The translations under genes and the position numbers were made by a program. Positions 9,333 through 18,727 of a DNA stretch of 56,469 nt are shown piece by piece (position 1 is the stretch's first letter; every line of letters begins with the position of its first letter). The stretch is from Bacteroidales bacterium. Its GTDB lineage: Bacteria; Bacteroidota; Bacteroidia; Bacteroidales; WCHB1-69. The DNA lies in the NCBI GenBank assembly GCA_017395245.1, contig JAFPVR010000074.1:1-56469 (forward strand). The letters run 5' to 3'. The notes under the pieces are model-generated. The model was not told the origin of the DNA and did not search any database. It saw only the letters and a program-made list of their open reading frames with translations.

Positions 9333-11914
9333 AGAACAGGTTCCTCCCGCAACGTCCGCAGGGTCTGCCAGACGGTGATGGCGAGGGCGAGGAGGGTGAT
9401 GCCGAGGAAGGTCGCGGGGAAGACCCAGAAGGGAATGTCGGCCTTGAAGGCGAAGTGCTGCTGCCACTTGTGGAAGAGGCTGACGGCGAGGGGTACGGCG
9501 GCGGCGAAGCAGACGGTGCAGATGATGAGTTGGTTGCGGATCATCTTCCAGAGCTGGTTGCCGGTGGAGGCGCCATAGACGCGGCGCAGACTCAGCTCGC
9601 GGCGACGGTACGTGCAATTCAACATCACCATGCCAATCAGCCCGGTAAGCGTGACGAACAACGTGGCCGCCCCGAAAAGGACCATCAGCTTGGCGAAGTC
9701 GTCCTCTTTCTCGTACTCCTTGTCGATTTCCTGCTTCAATGACTGGAAATGCCCTAACTTGAAATCATCGACGCCAGCGGATTTCAATTTCTTCAAAATT
9801 TCCTCTTCCACTCGCTGAATGTCCTGTCCCTCGCCCAGCTTCACATAGAAATAAACCGTCCGTAATCCCCTTGCCAGTCCATGGGCGTAGGGACTGTAAA
9901 TACACGGAAGAATCTCATTGGTCAAGGAAAGGTTGTGGTAGTCACGCACCACACCGACCACACGAGGGAATTTTCGAAGAGAATCGGAATAAAGAGCTTC
10001 GTTCTCTTGAAGCGCCGCCTCGTTGACCATCGATTCCGTATGAATTGAGCCGATTGGGCGCGCCATCATTCTTCCACGAACCACCTCTATACCGAAAAAG
10101 TCGAAGAAATCGAGCGACACAGTTCTGGCATTGAGATGTATTTGTTCATCTCCTATGAGAATCCCCTGAATGGAAACCACTTCCCCATGACCCATAACAG
10201 GGTCCATAGCAAAAGCGACCGCATGAACGCCAGAAACAGAGTCAAACATATTCTGCAACATATATGGGTCTATGTTGACAACCCCTTCTGAATTGGAAAA
10301 ATTCGTCCTGAAGCATCGTCCGACGGATACATACACATTGTCCGTTTTGAAGCCCACATCGGCGGTCTTCATGCTATGATTCTGCACAAAAACCAACGTC
10401 ATGAAGAGGATGATGGCAAACGAGGCGAAGAACTGCACCACGGAAGCTGGAGTGGTCTGCATACGAAGCAACACTTTGCGCCACTTGCCGTACTTCTGCG
10501 GGGTGGATAGCTGGCTCTTCAACGCCGATTCGATGTTAGTGGCGGCGGTGGCGTAGAAGACTGGATAGAGCGAGGCAACCACGGCAACCAGAAGGGTGAC
10601 GGCGGCGGAAATCCACACCACAGGCAGGTTGTCCGCCAATTTCAGACTGATTTCCACGAACGGGATCACCTTCGTGCGGGCGCACACCTCCACGATGACC
10701 AGCGCGATGAGGAACGCGATAACAGCGGAGAGCAGGAAACGCCCGAACATCTCCCAGCGAAGCTGCGCGTTGGAGCAACCCTCGATCTTGCGGATGTTCG
10801 TCTTGCGCAGGAACATCGGCACAGTAGCCACCGCATAGTTGGTAAAATTCAGGAAAGCGAGCAGCAATAGCACGATGCCGAACACGCTTAACACCTTGGA
10901 GACGTTGGTGGAATGTTCCTCATCCACATTCCAGAAATTGTTCGTGGAGAAATGCTGCTCGCTTAACAATTCCAGTGACATCGAATCGCATTCCTTAGGC
11001 GCGTTTTCGTATTTCTCCGCACGTTCCGTATAGCACAGTTGCGAATCGCCTGTGGTGTCTTGGGTTGCCATATATGCTTGATAATCACTCTGATATATTT
11101 CAAACATCCGCTTCTCAAAAGGATATTTTTCACAACCCTCTTTGAGCTTATAATAGATATGGCCCTTGATTTGCTTCGGATTAAAACAACGAATGATTCC
11201 ATAATATGCCATCGAAGTGTTCTGTGGTAAATCCTTGCAGACGGCGATGACCGTAACCGTGTCACCGTTTTCTATCGAGTTCAATTCTGCATAGTCGCCA
11301 AACTCGTCATCGGGGTCCGTGGCAATGACCAATTTTTGCCCCACTGCGTCTCCTTTCGGAAAAAGATGCTTTGCCAAACCATTGGTGATCACAATGTTGT
11401 TGTCATCGCCAAAGGTCTCCAAACTTCCCGCCTTGAGTTTGATCCCGAAAAATCGGAACACCGACGGCGTGGCCACCTGCATCGGCACGAGCGTGTCCAC
11501 CTCTGGAAGGCTGGGTGCGTAAAGATGGTAGAGGCCGTAACCATAACCGCGAGCCAAGCAGACGTCCTCCAACTCCTCGAAAGGGAGATCGGAAGGGAGT
11601 TTGGCCACGTTTTCCGGTGTCACATCCGCTAATCGTCGAATCCCCGCCTTGTTCTGTATGATTGGCCATTTGTCGTCAGTGTAGTTGTTCCTCCATGACT
11701 TCACTTCGTAGATGCGGTCCGCACCGGGATAGAATTTGTCGTACCGGAGGTCATAGTATCTTACCATCGCCACCACCATGAAGGCGGCGATGGCCACGGC
11801 GAGGCCGAGGATGTTGAGGATTTGGGGTGCCCCCCACATTGCGCTCCGCTTATGTGGGGTTAATTGCGCTTCGCGCGTCTTGCCCCTCCGGGGCTGCTTA
11901 AGGAATATGTTCAT
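9323..11914 (-). CDS. FtsX/MacB-like ABC transporter permease
   Basis: This is an 863-residue inner-membrane protein of the MacB/FtsX family, in the double-length Bacteroidota form. It has a first helix (ILNILGLAVAIAAFMVVAMV), a periplasmic MacB-type domain, helices near residues 330-470, a second periplasmic domain and three final helices. It is a tandem paralogue of the frameshifted permease downstream, and both follow the ATPase at 11955-12620. Such complexes export peptides or lipoproteins or sense envelope stress; the substrate is unknown. The N-terminus is odd. Residues about 7-30 (KQPRRGKTREAQLTPHKRSA) are encoded by a dispersed intergenic repeat, so the gene seems to have absorbed it in frame. 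A later start is possible, but no Met lies between the repeat and the first helix other than the one at MWGAPQ. Confidence 0.88.
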   Translation of the reverse strand: MNIFLKQPRRGKTREAQLTPHKRSAMWGAPQILNILGLAVAIAAFMVVAMVRYYDLRYDKFYPGADRIYEVKSWRNNYTDDKWPIIQNKAGIRRLADVTPENVAKLPSDLPFEELEDVCLARGYGYGLYHLYAPSLPEVDTLVPMQVATPSVFRFFGIKLKAGSLETFGDDNNIVITNGLAKHLFPKGDAVGQKLVIATDPDDEFGDYAELNSIENGDTVTVIAVCKDLPQNTSMAYYGIIRCFNPKQIKGHIYYKLKEGCEKYPFEKRMFEIYQSDYQAYMATQDTTGDSQLCYTERAEKYENAPKECDSMSLELLSEQHFSTNNFWNVDEEHSTNVSKVLSVFGIVLLLLAFLNFTNYAVATVPMFLRKTNIRKIEGCSNAQLRWEMFGRFLLSAVIAFLIALVIVEVCARTKVIPFVEISLKLADNLPVVWISAAVTLLVAVVASLYPVFYATAATNIESALKSQLSTPQKYGKWRKVLLRMQTTPASVVQFFASFAIILFMTLVFVQNHSMKTADVGFKTDNVYVSVGRCFRTNFSNSEGVVNIDPYMLQNMFDSVSGVHAVAFAMDPVMGHGEVVSIQGILIGDEQIHLNARTVSLDFFDFFGIEVVRGRMMARPIGSIHTESMVNEAALQENEALYSDSLRKFPRVVGVVRDYHNLSLTNEILPCIYSPYAHGLARGLRTVYFYVKLGEGQDIQRVEEEILKKLKSAGVDDFKLGHFQSLKQEIDKEYEKEDDFAKLMVLFGAATLFVTLTGLIGMVMLNCTYRRRELSLRRVYGASTGNQLWKMIRNQLIICTVCFAAAVPLAVSLFHKWQQHFAFKADIPFWVFPATFLGITLLALAITVWQTLRTLREEPVLSL
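11832..11905 (-). repeat. Dispersed palindromic repeat inside the permease 5' end
   Basis: On the minus strand it reads TTCCTTAAGCAGCC..., then GACGCGCGAAGCGCAATTAA, then CCCCACA...TGTGGGG. It aligns along its length with 16114-16189 and partly with 12645-12698. Here it codes for the first about 25 residues of the permease. Confidence 0.9.
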
Positions 11915-11954
11915 GATATTGGGGCTTTTCGTTACAACTACTAACTACTAACTG

Positions 11955-12620
11955 CTAACTATCTTGGATCGTTCCGTCCAGCAGCTTCACAATCCGGTGA
12001 GCGAAGCCGGCGTCGTGGGCGCTGTGGGTGACCATGACGATGGTGGTGCCGCCGGCGTTGAGGTCGCAGAGCAGGTGCATGACGTCGAGGCCGTTGTGGC
12101 TGTCGAGGTTGCCGGTGGGTTCGTCGCAGAGGATGAGCTGCGGGTTGGAGACGACCGCCCGGGCCACGGCGACACGCTGCTGCTGCCCGCCGGAGAGCTG
12201 CTGCGGATAGTGGCTCGCCCGGTGGATGATGCTCATGCGGTCCAGCACCTCGTTGACCTTCGCCTTGCGCTCCGACTTGCTGAGGCCGAGATAGCGCAAC
12301 GGCAGCTCCACGTTCTCGAAAACGTTCATGTCGTCGATGAGGTTGAAGCTCTGGAAGACGAAGCCGATGACCCCGCGCCGCAGCTTCAGCCGGTCGCGCT
12401 CTTTCAGTCCGCTCACGTCGCGGCCGTCAAGGAAATAGCGGCCCGAGTCGGGGGTGTTGAGGAGGCCGAGGATGTTGAGCAAGGTCGTCTTGCCGCAACC
12501 GGAAGGTCCCATTATGGCTATGAACTCGCCCTTCCGGACCTCCATATTTACTTGCTGTAGCGCTTTCGTCTCCACCGTTTCGGAGCGGAAGCTTTTGCTG
12601 ATGTTTTCGAGTTTGATCAT
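11955..12620 (-). CDS. ABC transporter ATP-binding protein (LolD/MacB type)
   Basis: The start was set at MIKLENISKSF (221 residues) because the longer frame upstream only reads through a dispersed repeat. Complete ATPase motifs are visible: Walker A GPSGCGKTT at 38-46, Q-loop Gln90, signature LSGGQQQ at 142-148, Walker B LILCDE at 162-167 and switch His199. It is closest in type to the ATPases that serve MacB/FtsX permeases. It is the first gene of a three-gene operon with the two permeases, energising export or mechanotransmission across the inner membrane. Confidence 0.93.
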   Translation of the reverse strand: MIKLENISKSFRSETVETKALQQVNMEVRKGEFIAIMGPSGCGKTTLLNILGLLNTPDSGRYFLDGRDVSGLKERDRLKLRRGVIGFVFQSFNLIDDMNVFENVELPLRYLGLSKSERKAKVNEVLDRMSIIHRASHYPQQLSGGQQQRVAVARAVVSNPQLILCDEPTGNLDSHNGLDVMHLLCDLNAGGTTIVMVTHSAHDAGFAHRIVKLLDGTIQDS

Positions 12621-12644
12621 TGTCCTGATGTTTCGTTTTGACTG

Positions 12645-12772
12645 CACCACACTGCGCTTCGCTTGTGTGGTGTTAATTGCGCTTTGCGCGTTTTGCCTTA
12701 CCACCCCGCCCTTCGGGCACCCCTATTCCCCTCCTTTGGAGGGGTGGCCGATAGGCCGGGGTGGTTAAGGAA
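12645..12772 (-). repeat. Dispersed palindromic repeat upstream of the ABC ATPase
   Basis: The core (12645-12698, minus strand) reads GGCAAAACGCGCAAAGCGCA, then ATTAA and a CACCACA...TGTGGTG palindrome. It matches the elements at 11832 and 16114. It is followed by a second palindrome, CACCCCG...CGGGGTG, to 12772. The remaining gap to pheT (12773-13032) holds only AT-rich promoter-like sequence. Confidence 0.85.
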
Positions 12773-12963
12773 GCAGAGACGTGCCACGGCGCGTCTCTAC
12801 TTCGTAACCCATAATCGTGCCAAAAATGCAATTTGTTGTGTTCCAGTGAAATAAAAATGCGGTCTGATTTCTGACGTGTCTAATAATTGGACATTTACGT
12901 CAAAAAAATGTACGGTTGAAAAAAAATTATCATTATCGGCTCCCGTATCTATGTTATATATAT

Positions 12964-12971
12964 TATATTTG
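12964..12971 (+). promoter_or_regulatory. Putative pheT promoter (-7 element)
   Basis: TATATTTG matches the TAnnTTTG -7 consensus and lies 62 bases before the pheT ATG. No convincing -33 TTTG is at the expected distance. Confidence 0.5.
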
Positions 12972-13032
12972 CAGCCGCAAAAAAATCTTGGTTATTTTGC
13001 GATAACTTGTTTATAATTAAAATGTTAGATAT

Positions 13033-15501
13033 ATGAAGATTTCTTACAAATGGCTGAAGGATTTGATGAAATTCGACCTTACGGCGGATGAGACAGCCGC
13101 TATTCTCACCGACTGCGGCCTTGAGGTTGAGGGTGTTGAGACGTTCGAGACGGTGCGCGGCGGGCTCCGCGGCCTCAAGATCGGCGAGGTGCTGACCTGC
13201 GAGGCGCACCCCAACTCCGACCACCTGCATGTGACCACTGTCAACGTGGGTGACCCCGAACCGCTGCACATTGTCTGCGGTGCACCCAATGTGGCCGCCG
13301 GTCAGAAGGTGGTGGTCGCCACCATCGGCACGGTGCTCTACAGCGGCGACGAGTCTTTCACCATCAAGAAGTCGAAGCTGCGCGGCGAGCCCTCCGAGGG
13401 CATGATCTGCGCGGAAGACGAGATCGGATTGGGCAACTCCCACGACGGCATTATGGTGCTGCCCGAGGAGGCTGTGCCCGGCACCCCTGCTGCCGAATAC
13501 TTCCACGTGGAGTCCGACACTATCTTCGAAATTGGCCTCACGCCCAACCGTTGCGACGCCATCTGTCACTTCGGCGTGGCTCGCGACCTCTACGCCGCCC
13601 TCATGCAGCGTGGCATCCCTTGCTCTACGCTCGTGCGCCGCAATGCCCGCGAGGTGCAGTCCGTTGCCGGCGTCCATGCCCGCGTCGACATCGTCATTGA
13701 GAACACCACCGACTGCCCCCGCTACTCCGGCGTGTTGCTCGAAGGCATCAACGTCAAGGAGTCGCCCGAGTGGTTGCAGACCAAGCTGAAATCCGTCGGG
13801 GTACGCCCCATCAACAATATCGTGGACATCACCCAATACATCATGCTCGAACTCGGGCAGCCGATGCACGCCTTCGATGCCGACAAGATTGAAGGCAACA
13901 AGGTGATTGTCAAGAATCTGCCCGAAGGCACGCCGTTCGTCACCCTTGACGGCAACGAGGTGAAGCTCAGCGCCGCCGACCTGATGATCTGCAACGAGAA
14001 GGAGGGCATGTGCATCGCCGGCGTCTATGGCGGCTTGCACTCCGGCATTACCGAGAACACCACGCGCCTCTTCCTCGAAAGCGCCTACTTCAACCCCGTC
14101 AGCATTCGCAAAACGGCCAAGCGTCACGGCCTCAAGACCGACGCCTCGTTCCGCTACGAGCGCGGCTGCGATCCCTCCATCACCGTTTACGCCCTCAAAC
14201 GCGCTGTGGAACTCGTGGTGGAACTTGCCGGCGGCTATCCCGTGATGAACATCGTGGACCGCTATCCGGTCAACATAGACCCCGTACAAGTCACCCTCTA
14301 TTACGAGGATGTGAATCAAGTGGCGGGCAAAGTGATTGAGAAAAAGACCGTTACGAGAATCCTTGAGCTTCTCGACATGGAGGTGAAGCCCGTCGGTGAC
14401 GACAAGGTCATTGTGACCGTGCCGCAAAACAAGGCCGACGTGACGCGCCCCATCGATCTCATCGAGGAGATTCTGCGTATCTATGGTTACAACAACATCG
14501 AGATACCCACCACGCTGACCTACGATATGTCCTGCTTGCGGCAGAATGACAGTGCCTACCAGATGCAGATGACGATTTCCAAGTATCTGGCAGACAACGG
14601 GTTCTACGAGGTGATGAACAACTCGCTCACCAAAGCGGAATATGCCGAGAAGTTCGACTTCCTCGACGAGCGCGAGACCGTGAAGCTCCTCAACCCGCTG
14701 AGCAGCGAGCTCAACGCCATGCGTCAGACGCTGCTTTTCTCCGGCTTGGAGAATGTGGCCCGTAATGTCAACAACAAGGCGGCCGACCTGCGTCTGTTCG
14801 AGTTCGGCAAGACCTACCATTTCAACCCGCAAACCGCTTCGGGCGACGATGTTACGTTGCGTTATCAGGAGAAGGAGATGATGTCGGTGTTCGTCACCGG
14901 CAAGCTCGGCGAGGACGATTGGACCGGCAAGGCGATGGCCGCCGACTTCTTCTTCCTCCGCAATATGATCGACAATTTCCTGCAGAAAATCAACTTCCCG
15001 ATGGAGAAGCTGACGCTGGTCACTGACGGCGAGCCCCGCATGTTCGCGCAGCACGTTGCCTACCAGGTCGGCGAGTTGACGCCCGTGCGCGTGGGTATCC
15101 TGCGCAACGACATCCTCCGTGCCTTCGACCTGAAGAAACCGGTCTACTATGCCGAAATCGATGTCCGGGAACTCAACGATCTGACAAAGGGCCAGTCTGT
15201 GTCGTTCCAGCCCATCAACACCTTCCCGGCCGTGCGCCGCGACTTGGCGTTGGTGGTGGACAAGAACGTGAGCTATGACGCGCTGGAGAAAATTGCCCGC
15301 AAGTACGCCTCCAAACTGTTGAAACAGGTGAGCCTCTTCGACGTCTACGAAGGTGCCGGGGTAGGGGAGGGCAAGAAGTCCTACGCCCTCAACTTCGTGT
15401 TGCAGAGCGCGGACAAGACCCTCACCGACGAGGAAATCAACAAAGTGATGAACAAGTTGATTGCCGCCTACGAGCGTGAGGCTGGCGCGAAACTACGTTA
15501 A
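13033..15501 (+). CDS. pheT: Phenylalanine-tRNA ligase beta subunit
   Basis: This 822-residue protein has the full bacterial PheT architecture: an N-terminal helix (MKISYKWLKDLMKFDLT), an EMAP/tRNA-binding domain at about 42-150, the B3/4 editing domain at about 210-390, B5 at about 405-475, the pseudo-catalytic core and a C-terminal FDX-ACB anticodon-binding domain (FQPINTFPAVRRDLALVV and on). With PheS (not in this window) it forms the heterotetramer that charges tRNA-Phe and edits mischarged Tyr. It is followed after 15 bases by the ribF-like gene. The start ATG follows a Bacteroidota -7 element. Confidence 0.98.
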   Translation: MKISYKWLKDLMKFDLTADETAAILTDCGLEVEGVETFETVRGGLRGLKIGEVLTCEAHPNSDHLHVTTVNVGDPEPLHIVCGAPNVAAGQKVVVATIGTVLYSGDESFTIKKSKLRGEPSEGMICAEDEIGLGNSHDGIMVLPEEAVPGTPAAEYFHVESDTIFEIGLTPNRCDAICHFGVARDLYAALMQRGIPCSTLVRRNAREVQSVAGVHARVDIVIENTTDCPRYSGVLLEGINVKESPEWLQTKLKSVGVRPINNIVDITQYIMLELGQPMHAFDADKIEGNKVIVKNLPEGTPFVTLDGNEVKLSAADLMICNEKEGMCIAGVYGGLHSGITENTTRLFLESAYFNPVSIRKTAKRHGLKTDASFRYERGCDPSITVYALKRAVELVVELAGGYPVMNIVDRYPVNIDPVQVTLYYEDVNQVAGKVIEKKTVTRILELLDMEVKPVGDDKVIVTVPQNKADVTRPIDLIEEILRIYGYNNIEIPTTLTYDMSCLRQNDSAYQMQMTISKYLADNGFYEVMNNSLTKAEYAEKFDFLDERETVKLLNPLSSELNAMRQTLLFSGLENVARNVNNKAADLRLFEFGKTYHFNPQTASGDDVTLRYQEKEMMSVFVTGKLGEDDWTGKAMAADFFFLRNMIDNFLQKINFPMEKLTLVTDGEPRMFAQHVAYQVGELTPVRVGILRNDILRAFDLKKPVYYAEIDVRELNDLTKGQSVSFQPINTFPAVRRDLALVVDKNVSYDALEKIARKYASKLLKQVSLFDVYEGAGVGEGKKSYALNFVLQSADKTLTDEEINKVMNKLIAAYEREAGAKLR

Positions 15502-15516
15502 TTTTCTGCGCGTAAG

Positions 15517-16098
15517 ATGTTGGTTTTCAGAGGAACGGACAATTTGCCGGAGTGGAAATCGCCGGTGGTGGCCGTCGGCTCGTTCGACGGTGTGCACCTC
15601 GGTCATGTCCGCATCCTGCGTTTCCTGCGCGAGCAGGCCGAGCGCGTCGGCGGCACGAGCGTAGTGCTGACCTTCGACCCGCACCCGCGCACCGTCCTGC
15701 ATCCCGCCAGCAACTTTTTCACTATCAACACCTTGGAGGAGAATCTCCATCTTATTGAGCAGCAAGGTATTGACGCGACCATCATCCAGCCGTTCACCGT
15801 GGACTTCTCGAAGAGGACCTACCGGCAGTTCATCCAGGAGGTCATTGTGGGTACGTTGCACGCGCACACCCTCGTGATGGGCCCGAACCACGCCTTCGGC
15901 CATCAACGCGAAGGCCACCACGACAATATCAAGGAGTACTGCCGGGAACGGGACCTTGAGGTGGTGGAAATCCCCGAGGAGATGTGGCACTCCGCCGGTG
16001 TCCACTCCGCCGTCATCCGCGACCACATCCGCCAGCACGACTGGCCCACCGTCAACGCGATGCTCGGCTACCCCTACTCAATGAAGAATGCAGAATGA
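15517..16098 (+). CDS. ribF: FAD synthetase (RibF N-terminal domain only)
   Basis: This 193-residue protein holds the FMN adenylyltransferase domain of RibF, with the nucleotidyltransferase signature SFDGVHLGH at 22-30, TFDPHP and GPNHAFGHQREGH. Normal RibF is about 310 residues and continues after the LGYPYS linker into the riboflavin kinase domain. Here the frame reads LGYPYS-MKNAE-stop, and the kinase domain is gone. The terminal MKNAE is encoded by a short-repeat sequence of the type found between genes in this window, and a dispersed palindrome follows at 16114. The gene may still make FAD from FMN, with riboflavin kinase supplied elsewhere, or be a decaying extra copy. Confidence 0.85.
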   Translation: MLVFRGTDNLPEWKSPVVAVGSFDGVHLGHVRILRFLREQAERVGGTSVVLTFDPHPRTVLHPASNFFTINTLEENLHLIEQQGIDATIIQPFTVDFSKRTYRQFIQEVIVGTLHAHTLVMGPNHAFGHQREGHHDNIKEYCRERDLEVVEIPEEMWHSAGVHSAVIRDHIRQHDWPTVNAMLGYPYSMKNAE

Positions 16099-16113
16099 TG
16101 TATATGAAAATGC

Positions 16114-16189
16114 TTCCTTAAACAGCCTCGAAGAGGCAAAACGCGCGAAGCGCAATTAACCCCACACAAGGCGGAGCCGCAGTGTGGGG
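16114..16189 (+). repeat. Dispersed palindromic repeat between ribF and topA
   Basis: TTCCTTAAACAGCC..., AACGCGCGAAGCGCAATTAA and CCCCACA...TGTGGGG align with the element at 11832-11905. It contains several nested palindromes (GCGCGAAGCGC, CCCCACA/TGTGGGG) and no gene. Confidence 0.9.
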
Positions 16190-16226
16190 ACGAGTGACAA
16201 GAATAAAATAAAGTAAACCAAACTAT

Positions 16227-18722
16227 ATGAGCAAAAACCTAATCATCGTCGAGTCTCCGGCGAAGGCCAAGACCATCCAGAAGTTCATCGGCAAGGACTA
16301 CACCGTGATCTCCAGCAAGGGCCACGTGCGCGACCTCCCGTCGAAGGGCATGGGCATCGACATCGCCCACGACTTCGAACCGCAGTACGAGGTCCTGGAG
16401 GACAAGAAAGCACTCATCAACGACATCAAGAAGAAGGCCGCCGAGGCCGACACCATCTGGCTCGCAACCGATGATGACCGCGAGGGAGAAGCCATCTCGT
16501 GGCATCTGATGGAAGTGACCAAGATGGATCCTGAAAAGGTGAAACGTATTGTGTTTCACGAAATTACAAAGCCCGCCATTGAGGAAGCCTTGTCGCATCC
16601 GCGTGATCTCGACATCGACTTAGTCAACGCCCAGCAGGCGCGCCGCGTGCTCGACCGTCTGGTCGGCTTCGAGCTGTCGCCGGTGCTGTGGCGCAAGGTG
16701 CGTCCGTCATTGTCGGCGGGCCGCGTGCAGTCGGTGGCCGTGAAGCTCATCGTTGAGCGCGAGCACGAAATCGAGAAGTTCAACAGCACGTCGTCGTTCC
16801 GCGTGGACGGTCTTTTCACGCCTGTGCGCGACGAAAAGGTGGAACTTTCCGCCGAACTCAACAAGCGCTTCCCCTCGCAGGAGGATGCCACCGCATTCTT
16901 GGAACACTGCAAGAATGCGAGTTATCATATTTCAGCCATTGAGAAGACGCCGGGCAAGAAGAGTCCTGCGCCTCCGTTCACCACTTCCACGCTACAGCAG
17001 GAGGCTGCCCGCAAGCTCGGCCTTTCTGTGTCGCGCACCATGGTGGTGGCCCAGCAGCTCTACGAGGCCGGTTACATTACCTACATGCGTACCGACTCCG
17101 TGAATCTGTCGAACGTGGCCCTCGGCGTCGCCCATAATGTCGTGGCCGCGAAATACGGCGAGGAGTACGCCAAGACGCGCAAGTATGTCACCAAGTCGAA
17201 GGGTGCACAGGAGGCTCACGAGGCCATCCGCCCCACCGACATCGCGCGTGAGACCATCCCCGGCGACACGTTCGCCAAGAACCTCTACGAACTTATCTGG
17301 AAGCGCACCATCGCTTCGCAGATGAGTGACGCCAAGACGGAGAAGACCACCATCACCATCCCCGTGGAGGGCCGCGCCGAGAAGTTCGTGGCCACCGGCG
17401 AAGTCATCCTCTTCCCTGGCTTCCTGAAGGTTTACACCGAATCGAAAGACGACGAGACCGAGGAAATCAAGGGCATGTTGCCGGCAATGGAACTCAACGA
17501 AGCGCTGAATGCCCGCCAGATTACGGCCACGCAGCGTTACGCCCAGCCACCGGTGCGCTATACGGAGGCAAGCCTCGTGAAAAAGTTGGAGGAACTCGGC
17601 ATCGGCCGTCCGTCCACCTACGCGCCCACCATCTCGACCATCCAGAAACGCGAGTATGTGCGCAAGGCCACCCGCCAGGGCAAGGAGCGGCAGTACGTCT
17701 GCCTCACGCTCACACCCGACGGCATCAAAGAGGAACTCAAGAAAGAGAAATACGGCTACGAAAAGGACAAACTCATCCCCACCGACGTGGGCATCGTGGT
17801 CAACGACTACCTGCAGGAGAACTTCAAGGACATCATGGACTACGGCTTCACCGCCGATGTGGAGAAGGAGTTCGACGAAATCGCCGACGGCAAGGCCAAC
17901 TGGCAGGAGATGATGCAACGTTTCTACGGCGACTTCCACCAGCAGGTTGACACCGCCATCAACTACTCCACCAAGGCGAGCGGCGAGCGATTGTTGGGTT
18001 ATGACCCCAAAACCAACGAGAAGGTTTTTGCCAAGTTAGGCAAATACGGCCCGATGGTGCAGATCGGCGAGACTTACGCCGACGCGAAACCCCGCTATGC
18101 CCGTCTGCAGGCCGACCAGTTCATTGACACTATCACCTTGGAGGAGGCTCTTGACCTGTTTAAGCTGCCGCGCACCGTGGGTGAGTGGAACGGCAAAGAG
18201 GTCTCCGTCGGCGTGGGACGTTTCGGCCCGTATGTGCGCTACGATGGCACTTTCGAGTCCGTGCCGAAAACCGAGGATCCCTATTCAATCACCTTGGAAC
18301 GCTGTGTCGAGCTGATAGAGAGTAAGATGAAGAAGACTGCCGACCGCGCCCCGCACTTGATTGGATACTATGAAGGCAAGGAAATCTTTGCCGCCGCCGG
18401 TCGTTACGGTCCTTATATTAAATATGATGGCAAGAATATCACGCTCGACAAGGGCATGGATGTCAACACGCTCACCGAAGAGCAGGCCATCGATTTCATC
18501 CGCAACAAGGAGACGCGCAACGTGTTGCTCTCGTACCACGAAGATCCCAACGTGAAGGTGATGAACGGCCGTTACGGTCCGTACCTCACCAACGGTACTG
18601 ACAATTACAAGATTCCCAAAGACTTGGTGGCCAATAAGTTGTCATATCAAGACTGCTTGAAGATTATGCAGGAGACCGCTCCGACCGCCAAGAAACGTAC
18701 CACCACAAGAAAGAGAAAATAA
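16227..18722 (+). CDS. topA: DNA topoisomerase I
   Basis: This 831-residue type IA topoisomerase relaxes negative supercoils. The TOPRIM domain occupies residues 3-115, with Glu9 and the acidic DDDREGE motif at 82-88. The catalytic tyrosine is Tyr286 in GYITYMRTDSVN, followed by HEAIRPTD. The C-terminus has no four-cysteine zinc fingers. It carries three copies of a short repeat (FGPYVRYDG, YGPYIKYDG, YGPYLTNG) as in many Bacteroidota TopA proteins, and ends in a basic tail. The next gene begins six bases after the stop. Confidence 0.98.
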   Translation: MSKNLIIVESPAKAKTIQKFIGKDYTVISSKGHVRDLPSKGMGIDIAHDFEPQYEVLEDKKALINDIKKKAAEADTIWLATDDDREGEAISWHLMEVTKMDPEKVKRIVFHEITKPAIEEALSHPRDLDIDLVNAQQARRVLDRLVGFELSPVLWRKVRPSLSAGRVQSVAVKLIVEREHEIEKFNSTSSFRVDGLFTPVRDEKVELSAELNKRFPSQEDATAFLEHCKNASYHISAIEKTPGKKSPAPPFTTSTLQQEAARKLGLSVSRTMVVAQQLYEAGYITYMRTDSVNLSNVALGVAHNVVAAKYGEEYAKTRKYVTKSKGAQEAHEAIRPTDIARETIPGDTFAKNLYELIWKRTIASQMSDAKTEKTTITIPVEGRAEKFVATGEVILFPGFLKVYTESKDDETEEIKGMLPAMELNEALNARQITATQRYAQPPVRYTEASLVKKLEELGIGRPSTYAPTISTIQKREYVRKATRQGKERQYVCLTLTPDGIKEELKKEKYGYEKDKLIPTDVGIVVNDYLQENFKDIMDYGFTADVEKEFDEIADGKANWQEMMQRFYGDFHQQVDTAINYSTKASGERLLGYDPKTNEKVFAKLGKYGPMVQIGETYADAKPRYARLQADQFIDTITLEEALDLFKLPRTVGEWNGKEVSVGVGRFGPYVRYDGTFESVPKTEDPYSITLERCVELIESKMKKTADRAPHLIGYYEGKEIFAAAGRYGPYIKYDGKNITLDKGMDVNTLTEEQAIDFIRNKETRNVLLSYHEDPNVKVMNGRYGPYLTNGTDNYKIPKDLVANKLSYQDCLKIMQETAPTAKKRTTTRKRK

Positions 18723-18727
18723 CCGGT

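Noticed and set aside
11955-12704. A longer start for the ABC ATPase
   Set aside because: The extra 28 residues are translated from the dispersed repeat at 12645-12698 and precede the conserved MIKLENISKSF start.
12949-15054. A 701-codon open frame on the minus strand across pheT
   Set aside because: It is fully antisense to a clear phenylalanine-tRNA ligase gene and shows only the His/Val/Leu-rich composition typical of antisense frames in GC-rich genes.
16992-17939. A 315-codon minus-strand frame inside topA
   Set aside because: It is antisense to conserved topoisomerase sequence and has no recognisable motif.
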